A stretch of 64,000 bases of DNA, taken from Brevibacterium siliguriense. Lineage in GTDB: Bacteria > Actinomycetota > Actinomycetes > Actinomycetales > Brevibacteriaceae. The stretch spans positions 2,356,001 through 2,420,000 of the forward strand of contig NZ_LT629766.1 in assembly GCF_900105315.1 (NCBI RefSeq). Reading direction: 5' to 3'. Under the pieces are notes generated by a model. The model saw nothing but the letters and a program-made list of their open reading frames with translations, did no database searches and was not told the origin of the DNA. Of this stretch, positions 9,142 through 18,000 are shown piece by piece (position 1 is the first letter of the stretch; every line of letters begins with the position of its first letter). The translations under genes were made by a program, and so were the position numbers.

Positions 9142-9816
9142 TCACTTCACGAAGTTGATGGTGAGCGGGAACTTATAACCCTCGCCCCTGTTCGCTGCGA
9201 CGGCGGCGATGATGTAGATGACGACGTAGACGAGCGGAACGATGAGTGCTGCATACATGATGAGTATGCCGATCCCGAATGTCACCAGTGCCAGCATGAA
9301 ACCGAGAATGCCGAAGACGAAGAGGGCCGCGAAAGTGACGATCGTGTTCGTGATCAGCGCATTGAGACCCTGACGCGAATGCTCGCGGACGAAGGGTGAT
9401 TCGTCCTTCTTCACTATGAACATGATGAGCGGCATGAAGCCGAAGATGAGAGAGCCGAGGTGGGTCCACAGAGCCGTGGTCCGGTCCGGCTTGTGCGCCA
9501 TCCAGAACTGCTCGGAGCCGGGTCCGTAGGCATGCTCGGGCAGAGCGCGGGAGTCGAACATCGCAGGATTGTGCATCTGCGGCATACCGTAGCCGGGTTG
9601 CGGGCCGTATCCTGGCTGCGGGCCGTATCCTGGCTGACCGCTGGGGGTCGACTGAGCACCGTAGGCCTGTTGAGAGCCGTAACCCGGCTGGCCACGGTGC
9701 GTCTGCGGCTGAGAGTACTGCTGATTCTGCGGCGCGTAAGGTTGCTGCGGACCGGAAGCCTGAGAGTAGTTCGGCGGCATCGGTCGGCTGCCGGGCTGGT
9801 TGGGGTTGAACGACAT
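9142..9816 (-). CDS. DUF4870 membrane protein with Gln/Gly/Tyr-rich tail (copy 2)
   Basis: A 224-residue paralogue of the next gene. The C-terminal part repeats the same order: LWTHLGSLIFGFMPLIMFIVK, KKDESPFVREHSRQGLNALI, two or three membrane segments and FPLTINFVK. The N-terminal 95 residues are low complexity (QQPYAPQNQQYSQPQ and three PGYGPQ units). The membrane part is more conserved between copies than the tail, which differs in length and repeats. The ATG at 9816 is set by AAAGGAT about 6 bases upstream. It is first of the two-gene minus-strand unit. A role in envelope or membrane organisation is possible but unproven. Confidence 0.8.
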   Translation of the reverse strand: MSFNPNQPGSRPMPPNYSQASGPQQPYAPQNQQYSQPQTHRGQPGYGSQQAYGAQSTPSGQPGYGPQPGYGPQPGYGMPQMHNPAMFDSRALPEHAYGPGSEQFWMAHKPDRTTALWTHLGSLIFGFMPLIMFIVKKDESPFVREHSRQGLNALITNTIVTFAALFVFGILGFMLALVTFGIGILIMYAALIVPLVYVVIYIIAAVAANRGEGYKFPLTINFVK

Positions 9817-9940
9817 GGGGATCCTTTCGAGAACTCTTGTCATTCACCCTATCCGAGCGACGTGTCCCGGGGATGTCGGGAAAGCCTCACTCCTGTGACA
9901 GTTTCGGCACACGTCGACGACGTCCAGCCACCGGAGGAAC

Positions 9941-10798
9941 TCAGCCGACGGTGACGAAGTCGATGAGCTCCTCGACCCGACCCGACAGCGTCGGTTCGAC
10001 ATCGGCGATGGTGCTGACCTTCCCGAGGATGCGCACCCACCCGCGAGCGACATCTCGATGGTCGGCATGCGGCCACCCGATGCGACGGAGGATTCCCGTC
10101 TTCCAATCCTCCCCGCGGGGAACGACCGGCCAATCGCGGATGCCGACGACATGGGGCTTCACCGCCTGCCAGATATCGATGTAGGGGTGACCGATGATGT
10201 GGACGACATCACGGTAGCGGGGATCGGCACGGACCGCCTCGGCGATCTTCGATTCCTTCGTCCCGCTCACCAGATGGTCGGCGAGGACACCGACCCGATG
10301 ATCCCGATCAGGTCCGAAGGCCTCGAGCTTGTCGGCGACATCATCGAGACCGCCCAATGGTTCGACGACGACGCCTTCGATGCGCAGATCATCGCCCCAG
10401 ATCTTCTCGACGAGTTCGGCATCGTGCTTGCCCTCGACCCAGATCCGCGAACCGCGAGCCACCCGAGCCTTCGCCCCGACCACGGCACGTGAGCCCGAAG
10501 CCGTCCGCCCGGGCTGCTGCGGTTTCCTCTTCGGCAGCTGCACATCGACGGGCTGCCCCTCGAGGAGGAAGCCCGGTCCCAGCGGAAAGGCGCGCACCTT
10601 GCCGACGCGGTCCTCGAGTTTGACGACGACACCGGCCGCAGTCTTCTCCGCGCCGACGACAGCTCCGACATAGCCGCTCATCGCATCCTCGAGAACCATG
10701 CCCAGGCCGAGTTCGACTTGGCGGGACTTCTTCGGGCGGTGCGACGAGGGTGAGGAACCGGAGAGCACATCGGGGCCATAGCGATCAAAAGCATTCAC
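9941..10798 (-). CDS. DUF3097 family protein
   Basis: This 285-residue soluble protein matches the actinobacterial DUF3097 family, which is normally found next to hrcA, as here. Recognisable stretches are GAVVGAEKTAAGVVVKLEDR, RIWVEGKHDAELVEKIWGDD (a Toprim-like signature with a strand, Glu-Gly and downstream acidic residues) and HIIGHPYIDIWQAV. The Toprim resemblance suggests nucleic-acid or nucleotide phosphodiester chemistry, but no activity is known to me. The start is uncertain: GTG 10798 lies 6 bases after GGTGG, and GTG 10804 is also in frame. TATGGT just upstream could make it nearly leaderless. It is divergent from hrcA, with the CIRCE element between them. Confidence 0.8.
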   Translation of the reverse strand: MNAFDRYGPDVLSGSSPSSHRPKKSRQVELGLGMVLEDAMSGYVGAVVGAEKTAAGVVVKLEDRVGKVRAFPLGPGFLLEGQPVDVQLPKRKPQQPGRTASGSRAVVGAKARVARGSRIWVEGKHDAELVEKIWGDDLRIEGVVVEPLGGLDDVADKLEAFGPDRDHRVGVLADHLVSGTKESKIAEAVRADPRYRDVVHIIGHPYIDIWQAVKPHVVGIRDWPVVPRGEDWKTGILRRIGWPHADHRDVARGWVRILGKVSTIADVEPTLSGRVEELIDFVTVG

Positions 10799-10883
10799 GG
10801 GCACCCACCATAATCAAGGACGGACCCGCAGGCGCGCAGACCCGCAGGCCACCCCCAGAAATGAATTCCGTGATCGAGAAGCG

Positions 10884-10915
10884 TAGAATTGGCACTCAGA
10901 CTCAAGGAGTGCCAA
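10884..10915 (+). promoter_or_regulatory. hrcA-dnaJ promoter -10 with perfect CIRCE operator
   Basis: TTGGCACTC (10889-10897) and GAGTGCCAA (10907-10915) form a perfect 9-bp inverted repeat with a 9-base spacer, the CIRCE layout bound by HrcA. A -10 box TAGAAT (10884-10889) abuts and overlaps the left arm, so bound HrcA would block initiation. hrcA begins 71 bases later, pointing to heat-inducible autoregulation of hrcA-dnaJ. Confidence 0.92.
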
Positions 10916-10986
10916 ACACGGGCACTGCACCCATGGTCGGATCGTCGAGTACGGGCCGGCCCCGGCAGACGGAGAGGAGGCCCGCG

Positions 10987-12027
10987 ATGAACGACAGCAG
11001 ACGTGCACAGGTGCTGCGCGCCATCGTCGAGGACTTCGTCGCCACCAACGAACCCGTGGGATCGAAGGCGATCGTCCAGCGCCACACCCTCGGCGTCTCT
11101 CCGGCCACGATCCGCAACGACATGGCCCAGCTCGAACAAGATGGCTACATCGCCCAACCCCACACCTCGGCCGGCCGGATCCCCACCGACCTCGGATACC
11201 GGATGTTCGTCGACCGCATCGACGAGTTCAAACCGCTGACCACCGCCGAACGCCGCGCGATCTTCCAGCTCATCGACGGTGATGTCGACCTCGACGAGAT
11301 GCTCGACCGCACCGTCCGCGTCCTCTCGGGCCTCACCCGACAGGTCGCGCTCATCCAATACCCCACGGTGTCGCGGGCGCGCATCAAGCACATCGAGATC
11401 GTCGGCCTCGGCCCCGGCCGGATACTCGTCGTCCTCATCACCGACGCCGGTCAGGTCGAACAGAAGTCCGTCATCACTCCGACCCCGCTCGAAGAAGACG
11501 CCGTCCGCGGCCTGCGCGACCAGATCAACGCCGAATTCGCCGGGCGCACGCTCGCGCAGGTATTCGGGTCGAGCCCCACCGCCGAGGCGGTCGCCCCCGA
11601 ACCCAGTGAGCCGACAGTCCGTGACGACTCAGGTCTGACACAGACCAGGGCCGCCGTCGTCGACCTCGTCGCCGCCACCCGTGAAGAGCGCATCATCATG
11701 GCAGGGACCGCGAATCTCGCCCGCTCCGGAAGCGAATTCGGTGAGAAGATGGCCCCGATCCTCGAAGCTTTCGAAGAGCAGGTGGTCCTGCTCAAGCTGC
11801 TCACCTCGATGGCCGAAGACCATGAGGGGATCAGCGTGCGCATCGGGCGTGAGAATACTCACGAATCTTTCAGCTCGACTTCCGTCGTCGCCGCCGAATA
11901 TGGTCATGACGCGGGTTCGTCGGCCAGACTGGCAGTGCTCGGCCCGACCCGAATGGACTACCCGACGACGATCTCGGCAGTCCGCGCCGTCGCCAAATAC
12001 GTGTCCTCGATCCTCGACCGAGGGTAG
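10987..12027 (+). CDS. hrcA: Heat-inducible transcription repressor HrcA
   Basis: HrcA represses chaperone genes by binding CIRCE and is kept active by GroEL. The 346-residue product has the N-terminal winged helix (RAQVLRAIVEDFVATNEPVG, then ATIRNDMAQLEQDGYIAQPHTSAGRIPTD, positions about 7-70), a GAF-like middle and a dimerisation part with the C-terminal signature DYPTTISAVRAVAKYVS. The ATG at 10987 follows GGAGAGGAGG. The frame remains open upstream, through the CIRCE element, but that part is not protein-like. dnaJ follows after 124 bases, and a perfect CIRCE upstream shows self-control. Confidence 0.97.
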   Translation: MNDSRRAQVLRAIVEDFVATNEPVGSKAIVQRHTLGVSPATIRNDMAQLEQDGYIAQPHTSAGRIPTDLGYRMFVDRIDEFKPLTTAERRAIFQLIDGDVDLDEMLDRTVRVLSGLTRQVALIQYPTVSRARIKHIEIVGLGPGRILVVLITDAGQVEQKSVITPTPLEEDAVRGLRDQINAEFAGRTLAQVFGSSPTAEAVAPEPSEPTVRDDSGLTQTRAAVVDLVAATREERIIMAGTANLARSGSEFGEKMAPILEAFEEQVVLLKLLTSMAEDHEGISVRIGRENTHESFSSTSVVAAEYGHDAGSSARLAVLGPTRMDYPTTISAVRAVAKYVSSILDRG

Positions 12028-12151
12028 GACCGTGAACATGACGACCAGGGGCGCCCGCAACCGGACACCACACCACCGGTGAGCATCGCGGACCAGCGCA
12101 GCCACCACCACGAACAGAGAAGACCACTACGTCAGGGAGAGAGAAGTTTCT

Positions 12152-13267
12152 GTGGCCGATCACTATGAAACACTCGGAGTGTCCAAGGACGCTTCCGCGG
12201 CTGAGATCAAGTCGTCGTACCGGAAGCTTGCACGCAAGTACCACCCGGACGTCAATCCCGGTCACGAAGACGAATTCAAAGCAATCTCACTGGCCTATGA
12301 TGTGCTCTCCGATCCGGAGAAGCGCCGCAACTACGATATGGGCGGCGGCGAGAACGGTCAGGGCTTCCCCGCCGGCGGCGGCTTCGGCGGCTTCGGCGAC
12401 ATCTTCGAGACCTTCTTCGGCGGTGGCGGCGGACAGGCCGGCGGCCCGATTCCGCGCACACAGCGCGGCAAGGATGCCCTCGTCGGCGTCAACATCGACC
12501 TGAAGACCGCGGCCTTCGGCGGCAACGTCGACCTCGACGTGACCACTGCGGTCGTCTGCGACACCTGCTCGGGTGCCGGCACGCAGGAGGGCACGAAGAT
12601 CGAGACCTGCTCGCTGTGCCACGGAGCCGGCAGCGTCCAGCGCATGACCCGGACCCTGCTCGGCCAGATGGTCACGAATCAGACCTGCAACTCCTGCCAC
12701 GGCTTCGGCACCGTCATCCCGAATCCCTGCCTCAACTGCCAGGGCGACGGACGCGTGCGCAAGCAGCGGACCATGAAGATCCGCATTCCCGCCGGGGTCT
12801 CCGACGGCACCCGGATCCAACTGAGCAGCCAAGGAGAGGTCGGCCCCGGCGGCGGACCTGCCGGCGACCTCTTCGTCGAGGTCATGGTCACCCGCCACGA
12901 AGTCTTCCAGCGCGACGGCGACAACCTCCGTGCCGCGGTCTCCGTGCCGATGACCGCCGCGACCTTGGGCGCGACCATCCCGTTCGATACATTCGACGGC
13001 ACCCAGGACCTCTCCATCGCCGCCGGCACCCAGTCCGGCACCGTGGTCAAGCTCCCTGGGCTCGGCGCCACCCGCCTGCGTTCGGAGACCCGTGGCGACC
13101 TGCTCATCACCGTCGACGTCCTCACCCCGGACAAGCTCGACGACGAACAGCGCGAACTGCTCGAAAAGCTCGCCGAACTGCGCGGAGAAGAGACACCGCG
13201 CGCCCAGATCTCGACCGAGAACCGCGGAATGTTCTCCCGCATGCGTGAGAGGTTCGCCGGTCGGTGA
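12152..13267 (+). CDS. dnaJ: Chaperone protein DnaJ (class I J-domain protein)
   Basis: DnaJ delivers substrates to DnaK and stimulates its ATPase. The 371-residue product has all type I parts: a J domain with HPD at 31-33, a Gly/Phe-rich linker (about 64-98), a zinc-binding domain with four CxxCxGxG units (starting at 136, 153, 179 and 193) and a C-terminal substrate domain. The GTG start follows CAGGGAGAGAGAAG. Being coupled to hrcA rather than to dnaK-grpE marks it as the DnaJ2-type gene of actinomycetes. A second dnaJ with dnaK elsewhere is likely but not visible here. Confidence 0.96.
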   Translation: MADHYETLGVSKDASAAEIKSSYRKLARKYHPDVNPGHEDEFKAISLAYDVLSDPEKRRNYDMGGGENGQGFPAGGGFGGFGDIFETFFGGGGGQAGGPIPRTQRGKDALVGVNIDLKTAAFGGNVDLDVTTAVVCDTCSGAGTQEGTKIETCSLCHGAGSVQRMTRTLLGQMVTNQTCNSCHGFGTVIPNPCLNCQGDGRVRKQRTMKIRIPAGVSDGTRIQLSSQGEVGPGGGPAGDLFVEVMVTRHEVFQRDGDNLRAAVSVPMTAATLGATIPFDTFDGTQDLSIAAGTQSGTVVKLPGLGATRLRSETRGDLLITVDVLTPDKLDDEQRELLEKLAELRGEETPRAQISTENRGMFSRMRERFAGR

Positions 13268-14025
13268 GTCTTCCCGTCTTCCGCTCCGCCACCGCCGCCG
13301 AGGCGGTCGTCGGTTCCGTCCTCACCCTCGGTGAGGACGTGGCCGGGCACGCGGTGCGGGTGCGTCGGATCGGTCCCGGTGAGGAGATCGAAATCGTCGA
13401 CGGTGACGGCACACGTGCGCGCGGAACCGTCACGGCCGCCTCGGCGAATGAGCTGACGATCGACGTCACCGCGGTGACGAACGAGGAGCCCACGGGCCCA
13501 CGCCTCGTCCTTGTGCAAGCCCTGGCAAAGGGCGACCGGGATCTGCAGGCCATCGAAACGGCTACGGAGATCGGCGTCGACGAAGTCATTCCCTGGGCCG
13601 CCGAACGCTCGATCGCCGACTGGCCGGCGAAGAAGCGGGAGAAGTTGGCCGCGAAATGGGAGAACCTCCTCGGTGCGGCCTCCCTGCAGGCCAGACGCTC
13701 ACGGTTCCCGGTGCTGCGCGAACTCGTCCGCGGAGCCTCCTTGGCCAAATCCTTCGACGAGGCCGATGCGGTCTTCGTCCTCCACGAGACCTCCCAGCAC
13801 AGGCTCTCCGACGCACTGGCGGACCTGACCGCGGACGGTTCCTCGGACCTGCCGGAGCGCATCGTCTTCGTCGTCGGCCCCGAGGGCGGCATCAGCGACG
13901 GCGAACTCGAGGCCCTGACCGGTCGAGGGGCGACTCCGGTGCTGCTGGGACCGACGATTCTGCGCTCGTCATCGGCCGGACCGGCCGGGCTCGTCCTCGC
14001 CCAGAATTCATTGGGCCGTTGGTGA
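13264..14025 (+). CDS. rsmE: 16S rRNA (uracil-1498-N3)-methyltransferase
   Basis: RsmE methylates N3 of U1498 in the decoding region of 16S rRNA. The 253-residue SPOUT-fold protein has an N-terminal PUA-like barrel ([17 protein letters not shown]) and the C-terminal knot with GPEGGIS (205-211) and LGPTILRSS (228-236). The more usual form of this last motif ends in RxETA; here it is RSSSA, which I have assumed to be a lineage variant. The GTG start overlaps the dnaJ stop by 4 bases, so translation is coupled. hrcA-dnaJ-rsmE is a common actinobacterial arrangement. Confidence 0.93.
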   Translation: MSLPVFRSATAAEAVVGSVLTLGEDVAGHAVRVRRIGPGEEIEIVDGDGTRARGTVTAASANELTIDVTAVTNEEPTGPRLVLVQALAKGDRDLQAIETATEIGVDEVIPWAAERSIADWPAKKREKLAAKWENLLGAASLQARRSRFPVLRELVRGASLAKSFDEADAVFVLHETSQHRLSDALADLTADGSSDLPERIVFVVGPEGGISDGELEALTGRGATPVLLGPTILRSSSAGPAGLVLAQNSLGRW

Positions 14026-14125
14026 GGCATCGGACTAGGATGAAAGCACACTCAGGCGCTGCCGCAGATGGTGCGCCCACTTGCAAAGGAACATTCTGGA
14101 CATCACCCCATCGAACTCGAACCCC

Positions 14126-15160
14126 ATGAACCACTCCGACTCGGACACCACCGCAACCGGTGACGGCGCCGCAGTCAACGATGCCGTGGCGGACATGCGC
14201 GGTGCCGAAAGCGACACCGTGCGGCTGGTCATCCCCGACTCCATCGACCTCGTCGCTTTCTTCGGTCCCGGGGAATCGAACCTGCGCGCCCTGGAGAAGA
14301 CTTTCGACGACCTCGACATCCACGTCCGGGCGAACCAGGTCCAGGTCACCGGCGAACCCAAGCGCGTCGAAGCGTTCGTCAGCGTCATCGGTGAACTCAA
14401 GAAGCTCCACACGGCTGGCCATCGCATCAACGAAGAGACGATCGACCGGGTCACGACATTCTCATCCGAAGGGGCGGCCGCCTCGGCGGTGTTGGGCACG
14501 AACATCCTCTCCACCAGGGGAAAGTCGATCCGTCCGAAGACGATGGGCCAGCACGACTACGTCAAGGCCATCCGCAACCATACGATCACCTTCGGCATCG
14601 GCCCGGCCGGCACCGGCAAGACGTACCTGGCGATGGCCATGGCCGTCAACGCCCTTCAGCACAAAGAGGTCTCGCGGATCATCCTCACCCGGCCGGCCGT
14701 CGAAGCCGGAGAGTCCCTGGGGTATCTGCCGGGCACGCTCAACGACAAGATCGACCCCTATGTGCGTCCGCTCTATGACGCACTGCACGATATGGTCGAC
14801 CCCGAGTCAATCCCTCTGCTCATCGAGACCGGCACGATCGAGGTCGCTCCCTTGGCCTATATGCGCGGGCGGACCCTCAACGACGCGTTCATCATCCTCG
14901 ACGAAGCCCAGAACACGACGGCCGAGCAGATGAAGATGTTCCTCACTCGCCTCGGCTTCGGATCCCGGATGGTCGTCACCGGAGACATCTCCCAGATCGA
15001 CCTGCCGGGTAAGACCCGCAGCGGACTCAAGGTCGTCCGCGACATCCTCGACGGAATCGATGACCTGCAGTTCTGCGAACTGGGCAGCAAGGACGTCGTC
15101 CGGCATTCGCTGGTGACGAAGATCGTCGAAGCCTACGACCTGTGGGGGAGTGCCGAGTGA
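14126..15160 (+). CDS. PhoH family ATPase (PhoH-like protein)
   Basis: This PhoH/YbeZ-type P-loop ATPase is the standard partner of YbeY and is thought to help in RNA processing. The product (344 residues from the chosen ATG) has a KH-like N-terminal part (SNLRALEKTFDDLDIHVRAN), Walker A GPAGTGKTYLA, the conserved TRPAVEAGESLGYLPG and Walker B FIILDEAQN. The start is uncertain. ATG 14126 lacks a ribosome-binding site, while a good AAAGGA lies at 14085-14090, followed within 10 bases only by rare start candidates (ATT, CTG) in the same frame. ybeY overlaps its end by 4 bases, so phoH-ybeY-corC-era form one operon. Confidence 0.92.
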   Translation: MNHSDSDTTATGDGAAVNDAVADMRGAESDTVRLVIPDSIDLVAFFGPGESNLRALEKTFDDLDIHVRANQVQVTGEPKRVEAFVSVIGELKKLHTAGHRINEETIDRVTTFSSEGAAASAVLGTNILSTRGKSIRPKTMGQHDYVKAIRNHTITFGIGPAGTGKTYLAMAMAVNALQHKEVSRIILTRPAVEAGESLGYLPGTLNDKIDPYVRPLYDALHDMVDPESIPLLIETGTIEVAPLAYMRGRTLNDAFIILDEAQNTTAEQMKMFLTRLGFGSRMVVTGDISQIDLPGKTRSGLKVVRDILDGIDDLQFCELGSKDVVRHSLVTKIVEAYDLWGSAE

Positions 15161-15645
15161 ACACCGAGATCCTCAACGAGACCGACGCCGAGGTGGACCT
15201 CGACGAAGTCGTGGCCCTGACCGAATACTTAGGCGAAGCCCTGCACATGCATCCCGGTGCGGAGCTGGCCGTGACCATGGTCGATTCGGCGGCCATGTCC
15301 GAACTCCACGTGACCTGGATGGACCTCGAAGGTCCGACCGACGTCATGTCCTTTCCCATGGATCAGCTCCACCGCGGTGAGCCGGACAAGCCGACCGAAG
15401 GCCAGATGGGCGATATCATCATCTGCCCCGACGTCGCCGAAGCTCAGGCCGCGGCAGCCGGCCATTCGACGATGGACGAGATCCTGCTGCTCACCGTCCA
15501 CGGATTCCTCCACCTGCTCGGCTACGACCACGGTGAGCCCGAAGAGCGCGAGGAGATGTTCGCCCTCCAGCGGCATCTGCTGCTGACCTTCTTCGCGGCC
15601 CGCTACGACGGTCGCACCGACATCCCCACGCCCACCGAGGTCTGA
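15157..15645 (+). CDS. ybeY: Endoribonuclease YbeY
   Basis: YbeY is a zinc-dependent RNase needed for 16S rRNA 3'-end maturation and 70S quality control. The 162-residue product carries the family signature HGFLHLLGYDH, three His for the metal, plus the conserved MSFPMD loop upstream. The GTG at 15157 overlaps the phoH stop (GTGA). An in-frame start 15 bases earlier is possible but would lengthen the N terminus without conserved residues. Together with upstream phoH and downstream era it forms the usual rRNA-maturation cluster. Confidence 0.95.
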   Translation: MNTEILNETDAEVDLDEVVALTEYLGEALHMHPGAELAVTMVDSAAMSELHVTWMDLEGPTDVMSFPMDQLHRGEPDKPTEGQMGDIIICPDVAEAQAAAAGHSTMDEILLLTVHGFLHLLGYDHGEPEEREEMFALQRHLLLTFFAARYDGRTDIPTPTEV

Positions 15646-15647
15646 TC

Positions 15648-16961
15648 GTGTTCATGTTCTTCCTCGGCGCGGCACTGTGTCTGATCATCGCGGCTACGCT
15701 GTCTGCAGTGGATGCTGCGCTGCTCAACGTCTCCCATCATGCGGTCGAGGAAGCGAAGGAGGACGGCAAGAGGGCGGCCGTGCGCGTGGAGAGGATCCTC
15801 GCGGACCTGCCGACGAACATCAACGTCATCATCTTCGTCCGCAACTTTCTCGAAGCCCTCGCCACGGTCTTCATCGCCCTGGCCTACGACTCTTACTATT
15901 CCGTGGGCCCGCTCATGGTCTTCCTCACGGTGCTCACCGCCTCGGTGGCGGTCTTCATCATCACCGGAGTCTCCCCGCGCACGATCGGCAAACGTCGGTC
16001 CCTGGCCGTGAGCCTCAACCTCAGCTGGGTCGTGCGCATCGTCCTCGTCGCGCTCAAACCGCTGACCCGCATCCTCGTCGTGCTCGGGAATCTGCTGACT
16101 CCGGACAAGGTGTACAAGGACGGTCCGTTCGTGACCTCCGAACAGTTGCGTGACCTCGTCGAACGCGCCAGCGAATCCGATATCATCGAAGACGGCGAAC
16201 GCGAGATGATCCAGTCGGTGTTCAATCTCTCCGACACTTCGGCGAACGAGGTCATGGTCCCGCGCACCGACCTCGTGACCGTCGACGCGGATGTCAGCAT
16301 GCAGAAGGCGATGAATCTGTTCTTCCGCTCCGGCTTCTCCCGGATCCCCGTCTGCGGCGAGGACCTCGACGACGTCCGCGGCGTGGCCTACCTCAAGGAC
16401 GTCGCACGTCGCCTCCACCTCCACCCCGAGGAGGCCGACCGTCCCGTGGGCAATCTGGCCCGCACCGTCCTGTTCGTTCCGGAGACGAAGCCGGCCGACG
16501 ATCTGCTGCGGCAGATGCAGCTGGACTCGACGCACCTGGCGATCCTCGTCGACGAATACGGCGGCACCGCCGGGCTCGTGACCATCGAGGACATCGTCGA
16601 GGAGATCGTCGGCGAGATCGAAGACGAATACGACAACGGCGATGACGAACTCGTCGCCGCCGACGACGGATCGTTCATCATCAGCACCCGCATGTCGATC
16701 TCCGACTTCGCCGAATACTTCGATGTGCGCATCGACGAGGATGACGTCAACAGTGTCGGCGGGCTGCTCTCGAAGCTCATCGACCGGGTGCCCATCGACG
16801 GTTCGCACGCCGAGATCGAAGGGCTCGAGATCGAAGCCATGGAGGGGCAGGGCCGCCGCCACCGGATCACCCACGTGCGGGTCACCCGCACCCACGAGGA
16901 CAGCAGAGACGACGCGCAGTTCGCCGCAGCCGATGGTTCGGGGACGAAGGAAGAGGACTGA
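15648..16961 (+). CDS. CNNM/CorC-type hemolysin-family membrane protein with CBS domains
   Basis: This 437-residue protein has an N-terminal CNNM transmembrane domain (about residues 1-150, three or four hydrophobic helices, including FMFFLGAALCLIIAATLSAVD and LMVFLTVLTASVAVFIITG). Two CBS domains follow (VMVPRTDLVTVDADVSMQKAM to FSRIPVCGEDLDD, then LVDEYGGTAGLVTIEDIVEEIVGEI). The C terminus is a CorC_HlyC/transporter-associated domain. Relatives take part in magnesium or cobalt efflux; a hemolysin role is a historic name only. It starts 2 bases after ybeY and ends 1 base before era, so all three are cotranscribed. The tail is acidic and probably disordered. Confidence 0.9.
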   Translation: MFMFFLGAALCLIIAATLSAVDAALLNVSHHAVEEAKEDGKRAAVRVERILADLPTNINVIIFVRNFLEALATVFIALAYDSYYSVGPLMVFLTVLTASVAVFIITGVSPRTIGKRRSLAVSLNLSWVVRIVLVALKPLTRILVVLGNLLTPDKVYKDGPFVTSEQLRDLVERASESDIIEDGEREMIQSVFNLSDTSANEVMVPRTDLVTVDADVSMQKAMNLFFRSGFSRIPVCGEDLDDVRGVAYLKDVARRLHLHPEEADRPVGNLARTVLFVPETKPADDLLRQMQLDSTHLAILVDEYGGTAGLVTIEDIVEEIVGEIEDEYDNGDDELVAADDGSFIISTRMSISDFAEYFDVRIDEDDVNSVGGLLSKLIDRVPIDGSHAEIEGLEIEAMEGQGRRHRITHVRVTRTHEDSRDDAQFAAADGSGTKEED

Positions 16962-16962
16962 G

Positions 16963-17901
16963 ATGGAATTTCGCACGGACTACCCCGAGGACTACCGGGC
17001 CGGATTCGCCTGCTTCGTGGGACGCCCCAATACGGGCAAATCGACGCTGACGAACGCGCTGGTGGGGGAGAAGGTCGCGATCACCTCGGCCAAACCTCAG
17101 ACGACGCGGCACACGATCCGCGGAATCGTCCACAAGGACGACCACCAGCTGATCCTCGTCGACACCCCCGGACTGCACAAACCGCGTACCCTGCTCGGTT
17201 CACGGCTCAACGATCTCGTAGCGTCCACGCTGGGCGAAGTCGACGTCATCGGCTTCTGCTTGCCGGCCGATGAGCCGATCGGTCCCGGCGACCGCTATAT
17301 CGCTTCCCAGCTGGAGCTGCTGGACGGGCGGACCCCGATCGTGGCGCTCGTGACGAAGGTCGACCGGGTGCCCAAGGATAAGATCGCCGAGGCGCTGCTG
17401 GCCGTCGGCGAACTCGCCGACTTCGCCGATGTCGTCCCCGTCTCCGCAGTCGAGGACTTCCAAGTCGACACCGTTGATTCGGTGCTCGCGGCGCATCTGC
17501 CGAAATCTCCTCCGCTCTACCCCGACGGCGACCTCACGGATGAGCCCGAGGAGAAGATGATCGCCGAGCTCGTCCGCGAAGCGGCCCTCGAAGGTGTGCG
17601 GGACGAGCTGCCCCATTCGCTGGCTGTTCAGGTCGAGGAGATGTACCCTCGTGAAGGGCGCAGCGAGGACAATCCGCTGTGGAATGTCCACGTCAACCTC
17701 TTTGTCGAACGTCCCAGCCAAAAGGCCATCATCATCGGCAAAGGCGGCAGCCGACTCAAGGCCATCGGCTCGGAATCCCGGCAGGGCATCGAACGGCTCC
17801 TCGGCACGAAGGTCTATCTGGACCTGCATGTCAAGGTGGCCAAGGACTGGCAGCGGGATCCGAAGCAGCTCGGCCGCCTCGGCTTCGACTTCAACAACTG
17901 A
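16963..17901 (+). CDS. era: GTPase Era
   Basis: Era is an essential GTPase that binds the 3' end of 16S rRNA and checks 30S assembly. The 312-residue product has G1 GRPNTGKS (20-27), switch residues in TTRHTIRG, G3 DTPG, G4 TKVD, and a C-terminal KH domain with KAIIIGKGGSRLKAIG. Length is typical. The ATG at 16963 lies one base after the corC-like stop, and a poor own ribosome-binding site (GGACTGAG) suggests coupling. With YbeY and PhoH it forms the rRNA-maturation operon. Confidence 0.96.
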   Translation: MEFRTDYPEDYRAGFACFVGRPNTGKSTLTNALVGEKVAITSAKPQTTRHTIRGIVHKDDHQLILVDTPGLHKPRTLLGSRLNDLVASTLGEVDVIGFCLPADEPIGPGDRYIASQLELLDGRTPIVALVTKVDRVPKDKIAEALLAVGELADFADVVPVSAVEDFQVDTVDSVLAAHLPKSPPLYPDGDLTDEPEEKMIAELVREAALEGVRDELPHSLAVQVEEMYPREGRSEDNPLWNVHVNLFVERPSQKAIIIGKGGSRLKAIGSESRQGIERLLGTKVYLDLHVKVAKDWQRDPKQLGRLGFDFNN

Positions 17902-17962
17902 GCAACTGAGTTCCCCGCTTCTGTGGGGTCTGTGTGACGGCCGCCACATCACCTGGGCGGAG

Positions 17963-17993
17963 TTGAACCGGGCGCTCTGGCCTGCCTTAGACT
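17963..17993 (+). promoter_or_regulatory. Predicted leaderless zapE promoter
   Basis: TTGAAC (17963-17968), 19 bases, TAGACT (17988-17993), then 7 bases to the GTG of zapE. The spacing places the transcription start on the start codon. There is no ribosome-binding site, consistent with a leaderless message. Confidence 0.6.
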
Positions 17994-18000
17994 AGGCCGA

